DNA of 64,000 bases from positions 11,622-75,621 of the forward strand of contig DASYVJ010000003.1 in assembly GCA_035937155.1 (NCBI GenBank). The letters are read 5' to 3'. A program made the position numbers and the translations under genes. The DNA comes from Palsa-870 sp035937155. GTDB lineage: Bacteria > Chloroflexota > Dormibacteria > Dormibacterales > Dormibacteraceae. The stretch's first letter is position 1. Every line of letters starts with the position of its first letter. Under the pieces are notes generated by a model that worked only from the letters and a program-made list of their open reading frames with translations, was not told the origin of the DNA and did not search any database. Below are positions 25,466-34,200 of this stretch, one piece after another.

Positions 25466-26355
25466 TACCGCTTCTGGCGCGGGTCAAGCGCGTCGCGCAA
25501 CCCGTCGCCCAGAAAGTTGAAGGCCATCAAGGTCAACGACAGGGCGATAGACGGAACGATCACCATGTGCGGCGCGATCCGGATCGCGGCCAGGCCGTCC
25601 GCGGCCATCGATCCCCACGACGGAGTCGGTGGCTGGACGCCGATCCCCAAGAAAGAGAGGAACGCTTCAAACAAGATGGCCGCCGGCACACCGAAGGTCG
25701 CCTGCACGATGATCGGCCCCAGCGAGTTCGGCAGGATGTGCCCGAAGAGGATCTTCAAAGGCTTGGCGCCACTTGCCCGCGCGGCTTCGATGAACTCGCG
25801 TTCGCGCAGCGCCAACGTCTGTCCCCGAACTAGCCGCGTCATGTCCATCCACCGCGTGGCGACGATCGCGATGATGATGTTGTTGAGGCTGGGGCCCAGC
25901 AGCAGCAGCAGGATCATCGCGACGAGCAAGTCAGGGATGCCGTAGAAGACGTTGATGATGAAGGACACCACCGAGTCGATCCAACCCTTGTAGTAACCCG
26001 CGATCAGCCCGATCGGAACACCTACTGCGACTACCAGCACCTGCGTGCCCACCCCCACGATGAGCGATATCTGGGCGCCGACCATCAGCCGGCTGAGCAC
26101 GTCGCGACCGAGGATATCGGCGCCAAACCAATTGGTCGAGCTGGGCCCCGAGTACGGGAGCGCCACGCCAACCTCACGATACGAGTAGGGCGTGTGGAAG
26201 ATCGCCACTATGGCGACGACCACAAGCAAGGCCAGGTAGATGGCGCTGGCCAAAGCAAGGCGATTGCGACGCAGGCGACGCCATGCATCCGACCACAGGC
26301 TCGCTTGCTCCGGGGTCGTCGGCCGGGTGATCACAGCGGCGGCGGTGGTGGCCAT
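25465..26355 (-). CDS. oppC: Oligopeptide ABC transporter permease OppC
   Basis: This 296-residue inner-membrane permease has an N-terminal transmembrane helix (ALASAIYLALLVVVAIVAIF) and five more helices. It carries the binding-protein-dependent transport signature EFIEAARASGAKPLKILFGHILPN (EAA loop, about residues 188-210) that contacts the ATPases. OppC typically has the short N-terminal OppC_N region, which is seen here. It overlaps both neighbours by one base. Confidence 0.94.
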   Translation of the reverse strand: MATTAAAVITRPTTPEQASLWSDAWRRLRRNRLALASAIYLALLVVVAIVAIFHTPYSYREVGVALPYSGPSSTNWFGADILGRDVLSRLMVGAQISLIVGVGTQVLVVAVGVPIGLIAGYYKGWIDSVVSFIINVFYGIPDLLVAMILLLLLGPSLNNIIIAIVATRWMDMTRLVRGQTLALREREFIEAARASGAKPLKILFGHILPNSLGPIIVQATFGVPAAILFEAFLSFLGIGVQPPTPSWGSMAADGLAAIRIAPHMVIVPSIALSLTLMAFNFLGDGLRDALDPRQKR

Positions 26356-27314
26356 CAGTAGCGGATCCTGGGATCGATCACGACGTAGGCCAGGTCGACG
26401 GCCAGGTTGGCGATCCCGACCATTGCGGCGAACATGGTAAACACGCCGATGACGATGTTGTAGTCGCGGTTAAGAATGCTCGTCGCGAACTCCTTCCCTA
26501 AGCCGGGGATGCCGAAGATGTTCTCGATGATGACGCCACCCGTGATGATGCCGATCACCAGCGGGCCGAGAATCGTGATCACCGGGATGAGCGCATTCCG
26601 GAGAGCATGGCGGACCATGATCACGGTCTCGCGCAAGCCTTTGGCGCGGGCGGTGCGGATGTAGTCCTGCCGGATGACCTCCAGCATGCTGGCCCGCGTA
26701 AGGCGGGCGACGATGCTCGCGTACGGAAAGCCCAGAGCGAAAGCCGGGAGCCAGATCTCTCCGATGGTCCCAAATTGGCCCGTCCAACCGATTTTGAAGT
26801 AGAACGTGCCCTGCGTTAGGTTGTCGAGCCAGACCGCGAACACGAGGATCAGGAAGGTGGCGATGACAAAGCTCGGCATGCTGTAGCCGATGACCGACGT
26901 GGTGCTCAGCAGGTAATCGACCCAGGTGTTCTGGCGGATCGCCGCCACGACGCCGAGCAACATGCCGAGGCCGATGGTGAAGACAAGCGCGAACAGACCC
27001 ACCTCGGCGCTGACTGTCAGCTCGCGCAGAACGAGCGGAGTGATGGGGACGCCCCGGTTCACGAGCGATTCGCCGAGGTTGCCGTGCAGGAACAGGCCTG
27101 ACAGGAAGCTCGTGTACTGGTCCCACAGCGGCTTGTCCAGGCCGTAATGGTGGAGCAGGAGCTCGTACTGGGTGCCGTGCAGGTGCTCATTGAACAGCGC
27201 GTCCCCTGGCAGGCGGTGAATGCCCAGGAAGACGATCGAGGACACGGCGATGACGGTAAAAACGATCAGCACAAGGCGCTGACCGATGTAGATCAACGTT
27301 CCACGTGTCAGCAC
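26355..27314 (-). CDS. oppB: Oligopeptide ABC transporter permease OppB
   Basis: This is the 319-residue partner permease with six transmembrane segments. The EAA loop reads DYIRTARAKGLRETVIMVRHALRN near residue 205. The N-terminal OppB-type motif (YIGQRLVLIVFTVIAVSSIVF) and LGESLVNRGVPITPLVLREL are typical of the OppB/DppB group. It lies 78 bases after the SBP gene, across an intercistronic hairpin. Confidence 0.94.
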   Translation of the reverse strand: MLTRGTLIYIGQRLVLIVFTVIAVSSIVFLGIHRLPGDALFNEHLHGTQYELLLHHYGLDKPLWDQYTSFLSGLFLHGNLGESLVNRGVPITPLVLRELTVSAEVGLFALVFTIGLGMLLGVVAAIRQNTWVDYLLSTTSVIGYSMPSFVIATFLILVFAVWLDNLTQGTFYFKIGWTGQFGTIGEIWLPAFALGFPYASIVARLTRASMLEVIRQDYIRTARAKGLRETVIMVRHALRNALIPVITILGPLVIGIITGGVIIENIFGIPGLGKEFATSILNRDYNIVIGVFTMFAAMVGIANLAVDLAYVVIDPRIRY

Positions 27315-27349
27315 TTCACTGCTTCCCTGGTGATTGTCACCGAAAGTGG

Positions 27350-27382
27350 GAGAGGGCGCCCGCGCAGTGCGAGCGCCCTCTC
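27350..27382 (-). terminator. Intercistronic stem-loop between the SBP gene and oppB
   Basis: A perfect 10-bp stem (GAGAGGGCGC with GCGCCCTCTC) has a 13-base loop just after the SBP stop. In peptide importer operons such hairpins partly terminate or stabilise the 5' segment so that the binding protein is made in excess. No T-run is visible, so a stabiliser role is equally likely. Confidence 0.7.
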
Positions 27383-27392
27383 GGGATTTCCC

Positions 27393-29141
27393 TTAGTGGG
27401 ACAGGATCTGGATCGTGTTCCAGTAGTTGTCGAAGAAGCTGTTTGTGCCGGCACCCTTCACATACGACTTGATCAGGAACGAGCCGACGCTGTAGTAGAG
27501 CGGGATGTAGACGACGTCGTCGATGAGCTGCTGGTTGAGAGTCTTGTAGTCCGCCAGCGCCGCCGGCATCGGCTCCGCGTCGGCCTTGGCCAGCAACTTG
27601 TCGTAGGCGGCCGTGTCGTACCCGGTGGTGCAGCCTGAGTCAGGGCATCCGACCACGTTGCCCCACAGGTTGTCGTACCAGTCTTGCGGGTGGTTGTAGT
27701 CAGCCTGCCAGCCATCGCGTGACAGTGTGTACTGGCCTTTCAGGCGGCCCTTGATGAACTGGGAGTGCGAGACCGGCTGGATGGACACGTCAACGCCCAG
27801 GTTGTCGTGCCACTGGGACTGCAGGAACTCCGCGGTCGGCTTGTTGAGCGCGTTCTCGGGGTCGTAGGTGTAGACAAGGCCCTTCGTCTTGCTGCCGGTC
27901 GGGTCAGCCGACGTGAGCAGCGACTTGGCCTTGGCGGCGTCGAACTTGGCGAGCGGGTCCTGGTTATCACCCATGTAACCGACCAGTGTCGGGGGGATCA
28001 AGCCGCCGGTCGCCGGCGTGCAGACGATGCTCTGGCAGACGACTGTGACCAGCTTGGCCTTGTCGACCGCAAGGGCAAAAGCCAGGCGCAGGTCGTGCGC
28101 GCTCTGGCCATCAGAGAGAAGGAACGGCCCGCCGGCCGTGCGCTTTGCATCGTGCACCATGTTGAAGCTGACCCAGTAGCTCCGAACCTTGGGGTGCAGG
28201 ACCAGCTGCGAGCTCTCGCTGCTGGAGGCCTTGATCCGAAGGATGTCAGCCACGGGGAGGTTGCTGTAGCCGCCGTAACCGACGACGTCATAGCCGCCCT
28301 GTTCGTACTTGGTGATCGCGGTTGAGGCGTCGTTGACGGAGACGTCGAGGTGCACCTTGGTCAGGGTTGGCTTCGGAGAACCCCACCAGTTGGGCACGGC
28401 TGCGAAGTCGACCGACTGCTTGGGTACGCGAGCCGTCATCTTGAAAGGCCCGGTTCCGATCGCGGTGGCGGGGTTGGCCCACCAGTTGTCGAAGTCCTGC
28501 TTGACGGCGTTCTGGTCAACGATCCAGCCCGTCGATCCGGCAAGCGCGATGGCGGTGAGGAGCCAGCCGGCAGGAGTAGCGAGCTTCACGTTGACCGTGT
28601 AGTCGTCCGGCGCGGTGAGGCCCGTGAGCGTCACCGACGGGTCCTTCTTCTCGAGCAGAGCTTCCAGCGCCGCGCCAGAGGCCTTGTTGTTCGACACGAC
28701 GTCATAGCCGGCGATCGCTGCCAGGTTCGTGGCGTACGCGCCCTGCATTGCGGCCCCGCGGTTCCACGAATAGAGGACGTCCTTGGAAGTGAACTTGTCA
28801 CCGTTGGAGAACGTCGCGTCCTTGCGCAGAGTGAACGTGTAACTCAAACCGTCGGCAGACGCGGTCGGGACCGCCGTCGCCAGGTCCGGGATGATGTTGA
28901 GGTTCGAGTCGAACCTGACGAGACCGTCGAACATGTTCTGCTGGATCTCCTGGTCGGTCTCCGCGTCGGCGACAGCCGGGTCCAGGGTGCCGAAGTCCGC
29001 GAGGATCGGGAACGTCAGCGTCTGGTTCGACGCCAGAGACGTGCTGGTGGTCCCAGTTCCTCCTCCACACGCGACCAGCACGATGCTGGACACGCCGCCC
29101 ACCGCTAGGGCTTTGAGGATCCGTAACGAGGTTGGAGTCAT
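27393..29141 (-). CDS. oppA: Oligopeptide ABC transporter substrate-binding lipoprotein
   Basis: The 582-residue family 5 solute-binding lipoprotein begins MTPTSLRILKALAVGG and has the lipobox LVAC before GGG. The mature part starts with QTLTFPILADFGTLDPAVAD and has the family pattern YTFTLRKDATFSNGDKFTSKDVLYSWNR, SVDFAAVPNWWG and DYNHPQDWYDNLWG. The ATG at 29141 has GGGAG six bases upstream. The reading frame extends further upstream but without support. It is first gene of the opp operon and resembles the anchored SBP at 21476 over the whole binding domain. Confidence 0.94.
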   Translation of the reverse strand: MTPTSLRILKALAVGGVSSIVLVACGGGTGTTSTSLASNQTLTFPILADFGTLDPAVADAETDQEIQQNMFDGLVRFDSNLNIIPDLATAVPTASADGLSYTFTLRKDATFSNGDKFTSKDVLYSWNRGAAMQGAYATNLAAIAGYDVVSNNKASGAALEALLEKKDPSVTLTGLTAPDDYTVNVKLATPAGWLLTAIALAGSTGWIVDQNAVKQDFDNWWANPATAIGTGPFKMTARVPKQSVDFAAVPNWWGSPKPTLTKVHLDVSVNDASTAITKYEQGGYDVVGYGGYSNLPVADILRIKASSSESSQLVLHPKVRSYWVSFNMVHDAKRTAGGPFLLSDGQSAHDLRLAFALAVDKAKLVTVVCQSIVCTPATGGLIPPTLVGYMGDNQDPLAKFDAAKAKSLLTSADPTGSKTKGLVYTYDPENALNKPTAEFLQSQWHDNLGVDVSIQPVSHSQFIKGRLKGQYTLSRDGWQADYNHPQDWYDNLWGNVVGCPDSGCTTGYDTAAYDKLLAKADAEPMPAALADYKTLNQQLIDDVVYIPLYYSVGSFLIKSYVKGAGTNSFFDNYWNTIQILSH

Positions 29142-29334
29142 AGCTTTCTCCCTAAAAAAGCCTGAGGCGAGAGCCTCTTCCCCCCCTCGCCTTCTTCCCG
29201 GTGTCTTCGCGGGACCACCGGGGCGAGAGCGCGCCGACGAGGGGTGGCGACCACGCGGCCGCCTCTTACTCCTTTCACATTGTGGCTTGGCGGGCGGTGA
29301 ATGTCCACTTACCCGGTCGTGGGATGATCGCCGG

Positions 29335-31560
29335 GTGAGTACGAGCACTCGGGGGCTGCGCCGGCAAGAAGGTCGCGGGAAGGTCGACGGTTCGACCAGG
29401 TTCACCGCCGATCTCGAGCTCCCAGGGCTGCTGCACGTTCAGCTGGTGCTCAGCCATTACCCCAGTGCTCGCATCCGAAGCTGTGATGTAGCCGCGGCAT
29501 GTGCTGTGCCTGGAGTCGTGGCTGTCGTCACCGGGCCCGATCTACTCGAAGTCGAGGCGGCCGGCCCGGACAAACCCCTGGCGGTAGACAGGGTATTTTT
29601 CGCCGGCCAGCCTGTTGTGGCGGTGATCGCGGAAAGCGAGTCGGCTGCGACCGACGCCGCTGCCCTGGTCGAGGTCGACTACGAGCCTTTGCCGGCCGTC
29701 GCCAATCCAGAACAAGCCATGCGGGACGGCGCGCCGGAAGTGCTGGAGGCCGGCGCCGAAGGATCCGAAGGCGACGCGTCGATGCACGGCGCGGCGACGG
29801 ATTCGGAGTCGGAACCTCAGGAACGTCCGCGCAACGTCAGCTCGGTTGCTTCGTACAAGCGTGGCGACATCGAGGCGGGACTGGCCGCGGCTGATGTGGT
29901 CATCAAGGCTACCTATCGCATCGCCGGCGTGCACCACTCCTTCATCGAAACGCATGTCTCGATGGTGCGGCCCGAACCTGGCGGTGGTGTCACGATCTGG
30001 GCGCCGACACAGGGCCCGTTTGTGGTTCGCGACGAGATCGCCAAAGTGCTTGATGTCGCGCCACACGAGGTGCGAGTGATTTCGATGCCAGTCGGCGGCG
30101 GCTTCGGCGGGAAGGTCACGCTGCTCGAGACTCTCCTCGTGTTGCTGGCGCGAAAGGTGCGGCGCCCGCTTCGCCTGGCACTGACCAGGCAGCAAGAGTT
30201 CCAGCTGGGGCGGCCGGCGCCGGCGGCCAAGTTCGACATCGAGCTTGGTGCCAAGCGCGACGGCACGCTGACTGCGCTGCATGCACGCTACCAGTACGAC
30301 AACGGAGCCACCGGCGGTTGGCACGCCGGCATCACCGGCTCGTTCCTGGGCGGCACGTATCGCATACCCAACTTCGACCTCAAGGGCTACGAGGTGGCGA
30401 CCAACAAGACGCCCACCGACGCATACCGCGCACCGGGCGGCCCGCAGGCCTACTTCGCCCTTGAGTCCGCAATGGACGAGCTCGCGATCGAGCTCAGCAT
30501 GGATCCGATCGAGCTGCGCCTGCACAACGCGTCACGCGAAGGCGATCTCAACGCCGACGAGGAGCCCTGGCCGCGGATCGCCATGGTCGAGTGCCTCGAA
30601 GCCGCGCGACGCCACCCGCTTTACACAGCCCCGGTCGGCCTCGGGGAGGGCGTCGGCATAGCGCTCGCCTCCTGGGGCGGCGCCCGCTCACCGGGTGCGG
30701 CGGGATGCCGGGTCGAACCCGACGGCACCGTTTCGATCCTGATCGGGTCGCCGGACATAAGCGGCTCGGCGACCGGGCTCGCGATGATCGCTGCCGAGGC
30801 GTTTGGCGTGCCGGCCGAGAAGGTTCGCGTCGACATCGGCGACACGTCCTTCGCTCCACAGGGACCTATGGCGGCAGGCAGCCAGGTGACCTACAGCCTG
30901 GGTGGGGCGGTCTACGAAGCGGCGCTCGAGGCGAGACGTCAGCTGCTCGAGATCGCCACCGAAGAGCTCGAAGCCGCACCCGAAGACCTCGACATCGCCG
31001 ACGGCCGGGTCACTGTCAAAGGAGTGCCGGAGCGCTTCGTCGAGATCACCAAGCTCGTGGCTCTGAGCACCGAGTTCATGGGTCGGCATCGGCCCATCAA
31101 CGCCACGGGGCGTTCGGCAGTGCAGAGCGCGTCGCCGTCGTTCACGGTCCACATCGCGCGAGTCCGCACCGATCCTGAGACCGGAGCGTTTCAGCTGACG
31201 GGCTACGCCGCGATCCAGGACGTCGGGCGCGCCATCAATCCGCCTGAGGTTCGAGGCCAGATGCACGGCGGCGCCGCGCAGTCACTGGGGCGCGCGCTTG
31301 GCGAGGCGCTCGTCTATGACGCGGAGGGCCAGCTGCGGAGCGGCAGCTTCCTCGACTATGAGCTGCCGACCGCGGACCAGCTGCCGGCCATCGACATCGA
31401 GCTGATCGAGGTTCCGTCGCCGGTGGGGCCGCTCGGGGCGAAGGGAGTCGGCGAGCCGCCTGCGATCCCGGGGCCAGGAGCCCTGACCAATGCGCTCGCG
31501 CGAGCTACTGGCATCCGCGTGCGTAACGTGCCGGTAGACCGGTCGGCACTCGTCAAGTAA
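29335..31560 (+). CDS. Xanthine dehydrogenase/aldehyde oxidase family molybdopterin-binding large subunit, without partner subunits
   Basis: This 741-residue molybdenum hydroxylase catalytic subunit begins GSTRFTADLELPGLLHVQLVLSHYP. The Moco-binding region has GGGFGGKVTLLE, the TDAYRAPGGPQAYFALESAMDELA segment near residue 363 (AYRAPG, not the AYxCSFR loop of CO dehydrogenase) and the catalytic Glu in GAKGVGEPPAIPG (about E707). A short acidic insertion (EGSEGDASMHGA) follows residue 135. The GTG at 29335 is chosen because upstream sequence is antisense to the SBP gene. No FAD or 2Fe-2S subunit gene is adjacent, so electron acceptors must be encoded elsewhere or the protein works differently. 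Confidence 0.88.
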   Translation: MSTSTRGLRRQEGRGKVDGSTRFTADLELPGLLHVQLVLSHYPSARIRSCDVAAACAVPGVVAVVTGPDLLEVEAAGPDKPLAVDRVFFAGQPVVAVIAESESAATDAAALVEVDYEPLPAVANPEQAMRDGAPEVLEAGAEGSEGDASMHGAATDSESEPQERPRNVSSVASYKRGDIEAGLAAADVVIKATYRIAGVHHSFIETHVSMVRPEPGGGVTIWAPTQGPFVVRDEIAKVLDVAPHEVRVISMPVGGGFGGKVTLLETLLVLLARKVRRPLRLALTRQQEFQLGRPAPAAKFDIELGAKRDGTLTALHARYQYDNGATGGWHAGITGSFLGGTYRIPNFDLKGYEVATNKTPTDAYRAPGGPQAYFALESAMDELAIELSMDPIELRLHNASREGDLNADEEPWPRIAMVECLEAARRHPLYTAPVGLGEGVGIALASWGGARSPGAAGCRVEPDGTVSILIGSPDISGSATGLAMIAAEAFGVPAEKVRVDIGDTSFAPQGPMAAGSQVTYSLGGAVYEAALEARRQLLEIATEELEAAPEDLDIADGRVTVKGVPERFVEITKLVALSTEFMGRHRPINATGRSAVQSASPSFTVHIARVRTDPETGAFQLTGYAAIQDVGRAINPPEVRGQMHGGAAQSLGRALGEALVYDAEGQLRSGSFLDYELPTADQLPAIDIELIEVPSPVGPLGAKGVGEPPAIPGPGALTNALARATGIRVRNVPVDRSALVK

Positions 31561-31636
31561 GCGCAGTCTAAGCAGGCCTGTGCAAATTTCGCCTGAGGCG
31601 CCACTAGCCGTCGAGAGGGGAAGTCCCGGCTCGTCC

Positions 31637-33115
31637 ATGCGGGCGTACGTGACCCGCACCCTGCCCGATTGCTCGCCGATTCTGGTGTGCAACCGCGCTC
31701 CGCGGGAACCAAACCCGGAGGGTGGATTCAAACGCGGAGCCGGCGGGGTGATCACCGCGCTGCTCACACTCGCCGAAGCGACGGAGGCGGACTGGGTCGC
31801 TTGCGCGCGCAACGACGACGAGCGGACGCTGGCGGGCCAGGGCGCTGCGGTCACGGTTCCGCTGCTGAATTCCACCGGCCGGCTGCACTACGCGGTGCCC
31901 ACCAAAGAGCAGTACGACATGTACTACGGCGTGTTCGCCAACCCCGTGCTCTGGTTCATCCAGCACTACCTCTGGGATCTCGGCAACGAGCCGGTCATCG
32001 ACGACCGCATTCATCAGGCTTGGGAGGAAGGCTACGTCGAGGTCAATCGCCAGATGGCTGAGAAGGTCATCGAGGTTGCCCGAGTGGCGCCAAAACGACC
32101 ACTGGTTCTCGTCCACGACTACCAGCTCTACCTGGTCCCAGGGTTGGTACGAAAGGCAGTGCCCGCGGCGATGCTCCAGCACTTTGTGCACGTGCCCTGG
32201 CCGACGCCTCAGTACTGGAAGGTGCTCCCGAAGCAGATGCGCGACGCCATCCTCGACGGGCTGCTCGGCTGTGACATCGTCGGCTTCCAGTCGAGCCTCG
32301 ACGTGCGCAACTTCCTCCTGACTTGTGAGGAAAACGCCGGACTGCAGGTGGACGAGCGGGAGCGTGCGGTTTTCTATGGCGGCCGCGTCGTCTACGCGCG
32401 CCACTACCCGATCTCGATCGATGTGTCCACGACGTCGCGGCTCGCGGCATCACGCGGCGTCAAGCGTCAGGAGCGCGATCTGGCCACGTGGCGCCCGCTG
32501 CACCTCATCGCGCGCATCGACCGGACGGACCCTTCGAAGAACATCGTTCGGGGGTTCATCGCTTATGACAAGCTCCTCCGCTACCACCCGGAGCTGCGCG
32601 GCCAGGTCCAGTTCTGGGCCTTCTTGCAGCCATCGCGCCAGGACGTCGCCGTGTACAGCCGCTACGTCCGGCAGATCCGACAGATCGTAGGTCGCATCAA
32701 CAGCGAGTTCGGCACTGAGACATGGCTCCCAGTCCGGCTTGAGATCGGCGAGAGCGAGCGCAAGGCGATCGCTTCGCTCAAGAACTTCGACGTGCTGCTG
32801 GTCAATCCGGTCTATGACGGACTCAATCTCGTGGTCAAGGAGGGCGCACTCGTCAACGTGACCAACGGGGTCATCGTGCTGTCTGAGAACGCAGGTGCTC
32901 ATGAGGAGCTGCAGGCGCACGTGCTTTCGGTCAACCCGTTCGACGTGGAGGCCACCGCGGCTGCGTTGTACACGGGGCTCACCATCGGTTTGGCGGGCCG
33001 GCGGCGATTGAACGAGGGGGCGCGAGAGGTCGTGCGCAGCAACGACATCACGCGGTGGATCAGCCGGCAGGTCCAGGACCTTCGCGACCTGGTGGCGGCG
33101 CCGATGCGAGCCTAA
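31637..33115 (+). CDS. otsA: Trehalose-6-phosphate synthase, GT20 family
   Basis: This enzyme makes trehalose 6-phosphate from a nucleotide-glucose and glucose 6-phosphate, an osmotic and desiccation protectant. From the ATG at 31637 it has 492 residues. The donor-site Arg lies in ILVCNRAP. A HDYQLYLVPGLVRKA segment corresponds to the HDYHL motif. RIDRTDPSKNI carries the phosphate-binding Arg and Lys but differs from the usual LDYSKGI. VNPVYDGLNLVVKEG carries the conserved Asp and Glu. A GTG at 31580 would add 19 residues. It faces otsB across a repeat element. Confidence 0.9.
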   Translation: MRAYVTRTLPDCSPILVCNRAPREPNPEGGFKRGAGGVITALLTLAEATEADWVACARNDDERTLAGQGAAVTVPLLNSTGRLHYAVPTKEQYDMYYGVFANPVLWFIQHYLWDLGNEPVIDDRIHQAWEEGYVEVNRQMAEKVIEVARVAPKRPLVLVHDYQLYLVPGLVRKAVPAAMLQHFVHVPWPTPQYWKVLPKQMRDAILDGLLGCDIVGFQSSLDVRNFLLTCEENAGLQVDERERAVFYGGRVVYARHYPISIDVSTTSRLAASRGVKRQERDLATWRPLHLIARIDRTDPSKNIVRGFIAYDKLLRYHPELRGQVQFWAFLQPSRQDVAVYSRYVRQIRQIVGRINSEFGTETWLPVRLEIGESERKAIASLKNFDVLLVNPVYDGLNLVVKEGALVNVTNGVIVLSENAGAHEELQAHVLSVNPFDVEATAAALYTGLTIGLAGRRRLNEGAREVVRSNDITRWISRQVQDLRDLVAAPMRA

Positions 33116-33143
33116 CCTGGTCGCCGGCGCTCTCTCCTCCTCG

Positions 33144-33194
33144 GGTTCCCCCATTCGGCGCATTCGCGCCACCTTCCCCGGCAAGCGGGGAAGG
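33144..33194. repeat. Two-hairpin intergenic repeat, copy e
   Basis: Hairpin one is GGCGC-ATTC-GCGCC and hairpin two is CCTTCCCC-GGCAAGC-GGGGAAGG, after GGTTCCCCCAT. It lies between the convergent ends of otsA and the small membrane protein gene and touches the latter's stop codon. Confidence 0.8.
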
Positions 33195-33196
33195 CC

Positions 33197-33424
33197 TCAC
33201 CGTCGGTTTCTCTCGGTTCTCGTCGCCACCGCCAGCAATCCGCTCAGTACCGCACCTTCAAAAAGGCCGTAGAGAATCGAACGAGGCACGGGCTGGCTGA
33301 ACGGGCCGATGTTGAGCAAGAACGTGACGACGGCGAACACTGGAAATGAAAGGGCTAGCTGCTTCCAGGTGTCGAGTCCCTCCCACCACTGGAGGAACTT
33401 AGGCGGTGGTGTTGAGTCCTTCAC
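33197..33424 (-). CDS. Small membrane protein linked to otsB, unknown function
   Basis: The 75-residue product has one or two hydrophobic segments (about residues 20-42 and 50-66) and ends TERNRR. Not recognised. Its ATG overlaps the otsB stop as ATGA (33421-33424), which strongly suggests it is a real co-translated gene. Confidence 0.65.
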   Translation of the reverse strand: MKDSTPPPKFLQWWEGLDTWKQLALSFPVFAVVTFLLNIGPFSQPVPRSILYGLFEGAVLSGLLAVATRTERNRR

Positions 33425-34200
33425 TCATCGGACCCCCCGGCTGCCCACTCGACGATCTCGTTGAGGAAGGCGACCGCCTCCTCCGGCCCGTTGACCACGA
33501 CATCGCAGCGGTCGAACAGGTGGGGTGGCGCCTCTGCAGAGTTCACACCGACGCACGTGTGCGGGACCTCCAGCGAGCTCACGAATTCGAACATCGACCG
33601 GTCGTTCTCGTCGTCGCCGAAGCAGACGACCCCGCCTGGGTCCTCGGCCGGCAGCAGCGAGGCAAGAGCGGTTCCCTTGCCGGCGTTGGGGGTGTGAACC
33701 TCGATCACCTTGCGGCCGAGGTCCGCGGCCAGGCGACGACCATCAAGCAGTGGTTGGATGAGTGCGATCATCTCCTCACCGTTCAGAGTCGCGCTCCGAA
33801 AGTGGATCGCGCTGCTGGCAGGCTTGACCTCGAGCCAGGCGCCCGGGATACGTTCCAACAACACCTCAACGTCCGCGTTGAACTGTTCCAGCGTCTCCTG
33901 CTGCGCGTGCCGCGGCGTGGCCCGCCCGCTGTCACCGATGAGCCGGATGCCCGAGATCGGAATCAGCTGCTCGAGCTGGGCGTTGGTGCGGCTGCTCAGC
34001 ACGATGACGTCGGCCAGCAGCCGGACGAGGCGGCTCAGCGCCTGCAGGGCCTCGGGCCGCGCGGATGTATTGGCTGGATCTGGAACTATGTCGGCGAGCG
34101 TGCCGTCGAAGTCGGTGACGAGCACGAGCTCGCTTGGCGGAACGGACGATGCCGGCGAATTCCGCCAGGCACCGACGATCTCATCGGTCTGGAGCATCAC
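33421..34200 (-). CDS. otsB: Trehalose-6-phosphate phosphatase
   Basis: This 259-residue HAD-superfamily phosphatase completes trehalose synthesis. Motif I is VTDFDGTLADI with the nucleophile Asp near residue 30, motif II is VIVLSSRT, the Lys of motif III is in NAGKGTAL and motif IV is CFGDDENDRSMF. The GTG at 34200 (or ATG at 34197) directly abuts the stop codon of the upstream acyl-CoA dehydrogenase gene. otsA is on the opposite strand and convergent, so the two enzymes are not in one operon. Confidence 0.93.
   Translation of the reverse strand: MMLQTDEIVGAWRNSPASSVPPSELVLVTDFDGTLADIVPDPANTSARPEALQALSRLVRLLADVIVLSSRTNAQLEQLIPISGIRLIGDSGRATPRHAQQETLEQFNADVEVLLERIPGAWLEVKPASSAIHFRSATLNGEEMIALIQPLLDGRRLAADLGRKVIEVHTPNAGKGTALASLLPAEDPGGVVCFGDDENDRSMFEFVSSLEVPHTCVGVNSAEAPPHLFDRCDVVVNGPEEAVAFLNEIVEWAAGGSDE

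Noticed and set aside
24321..25520. A 399-codon plus-strand frame antisense to oppD/oppF
   Set aside because: Biased composition and no motif; the opp genes are unequivocal.
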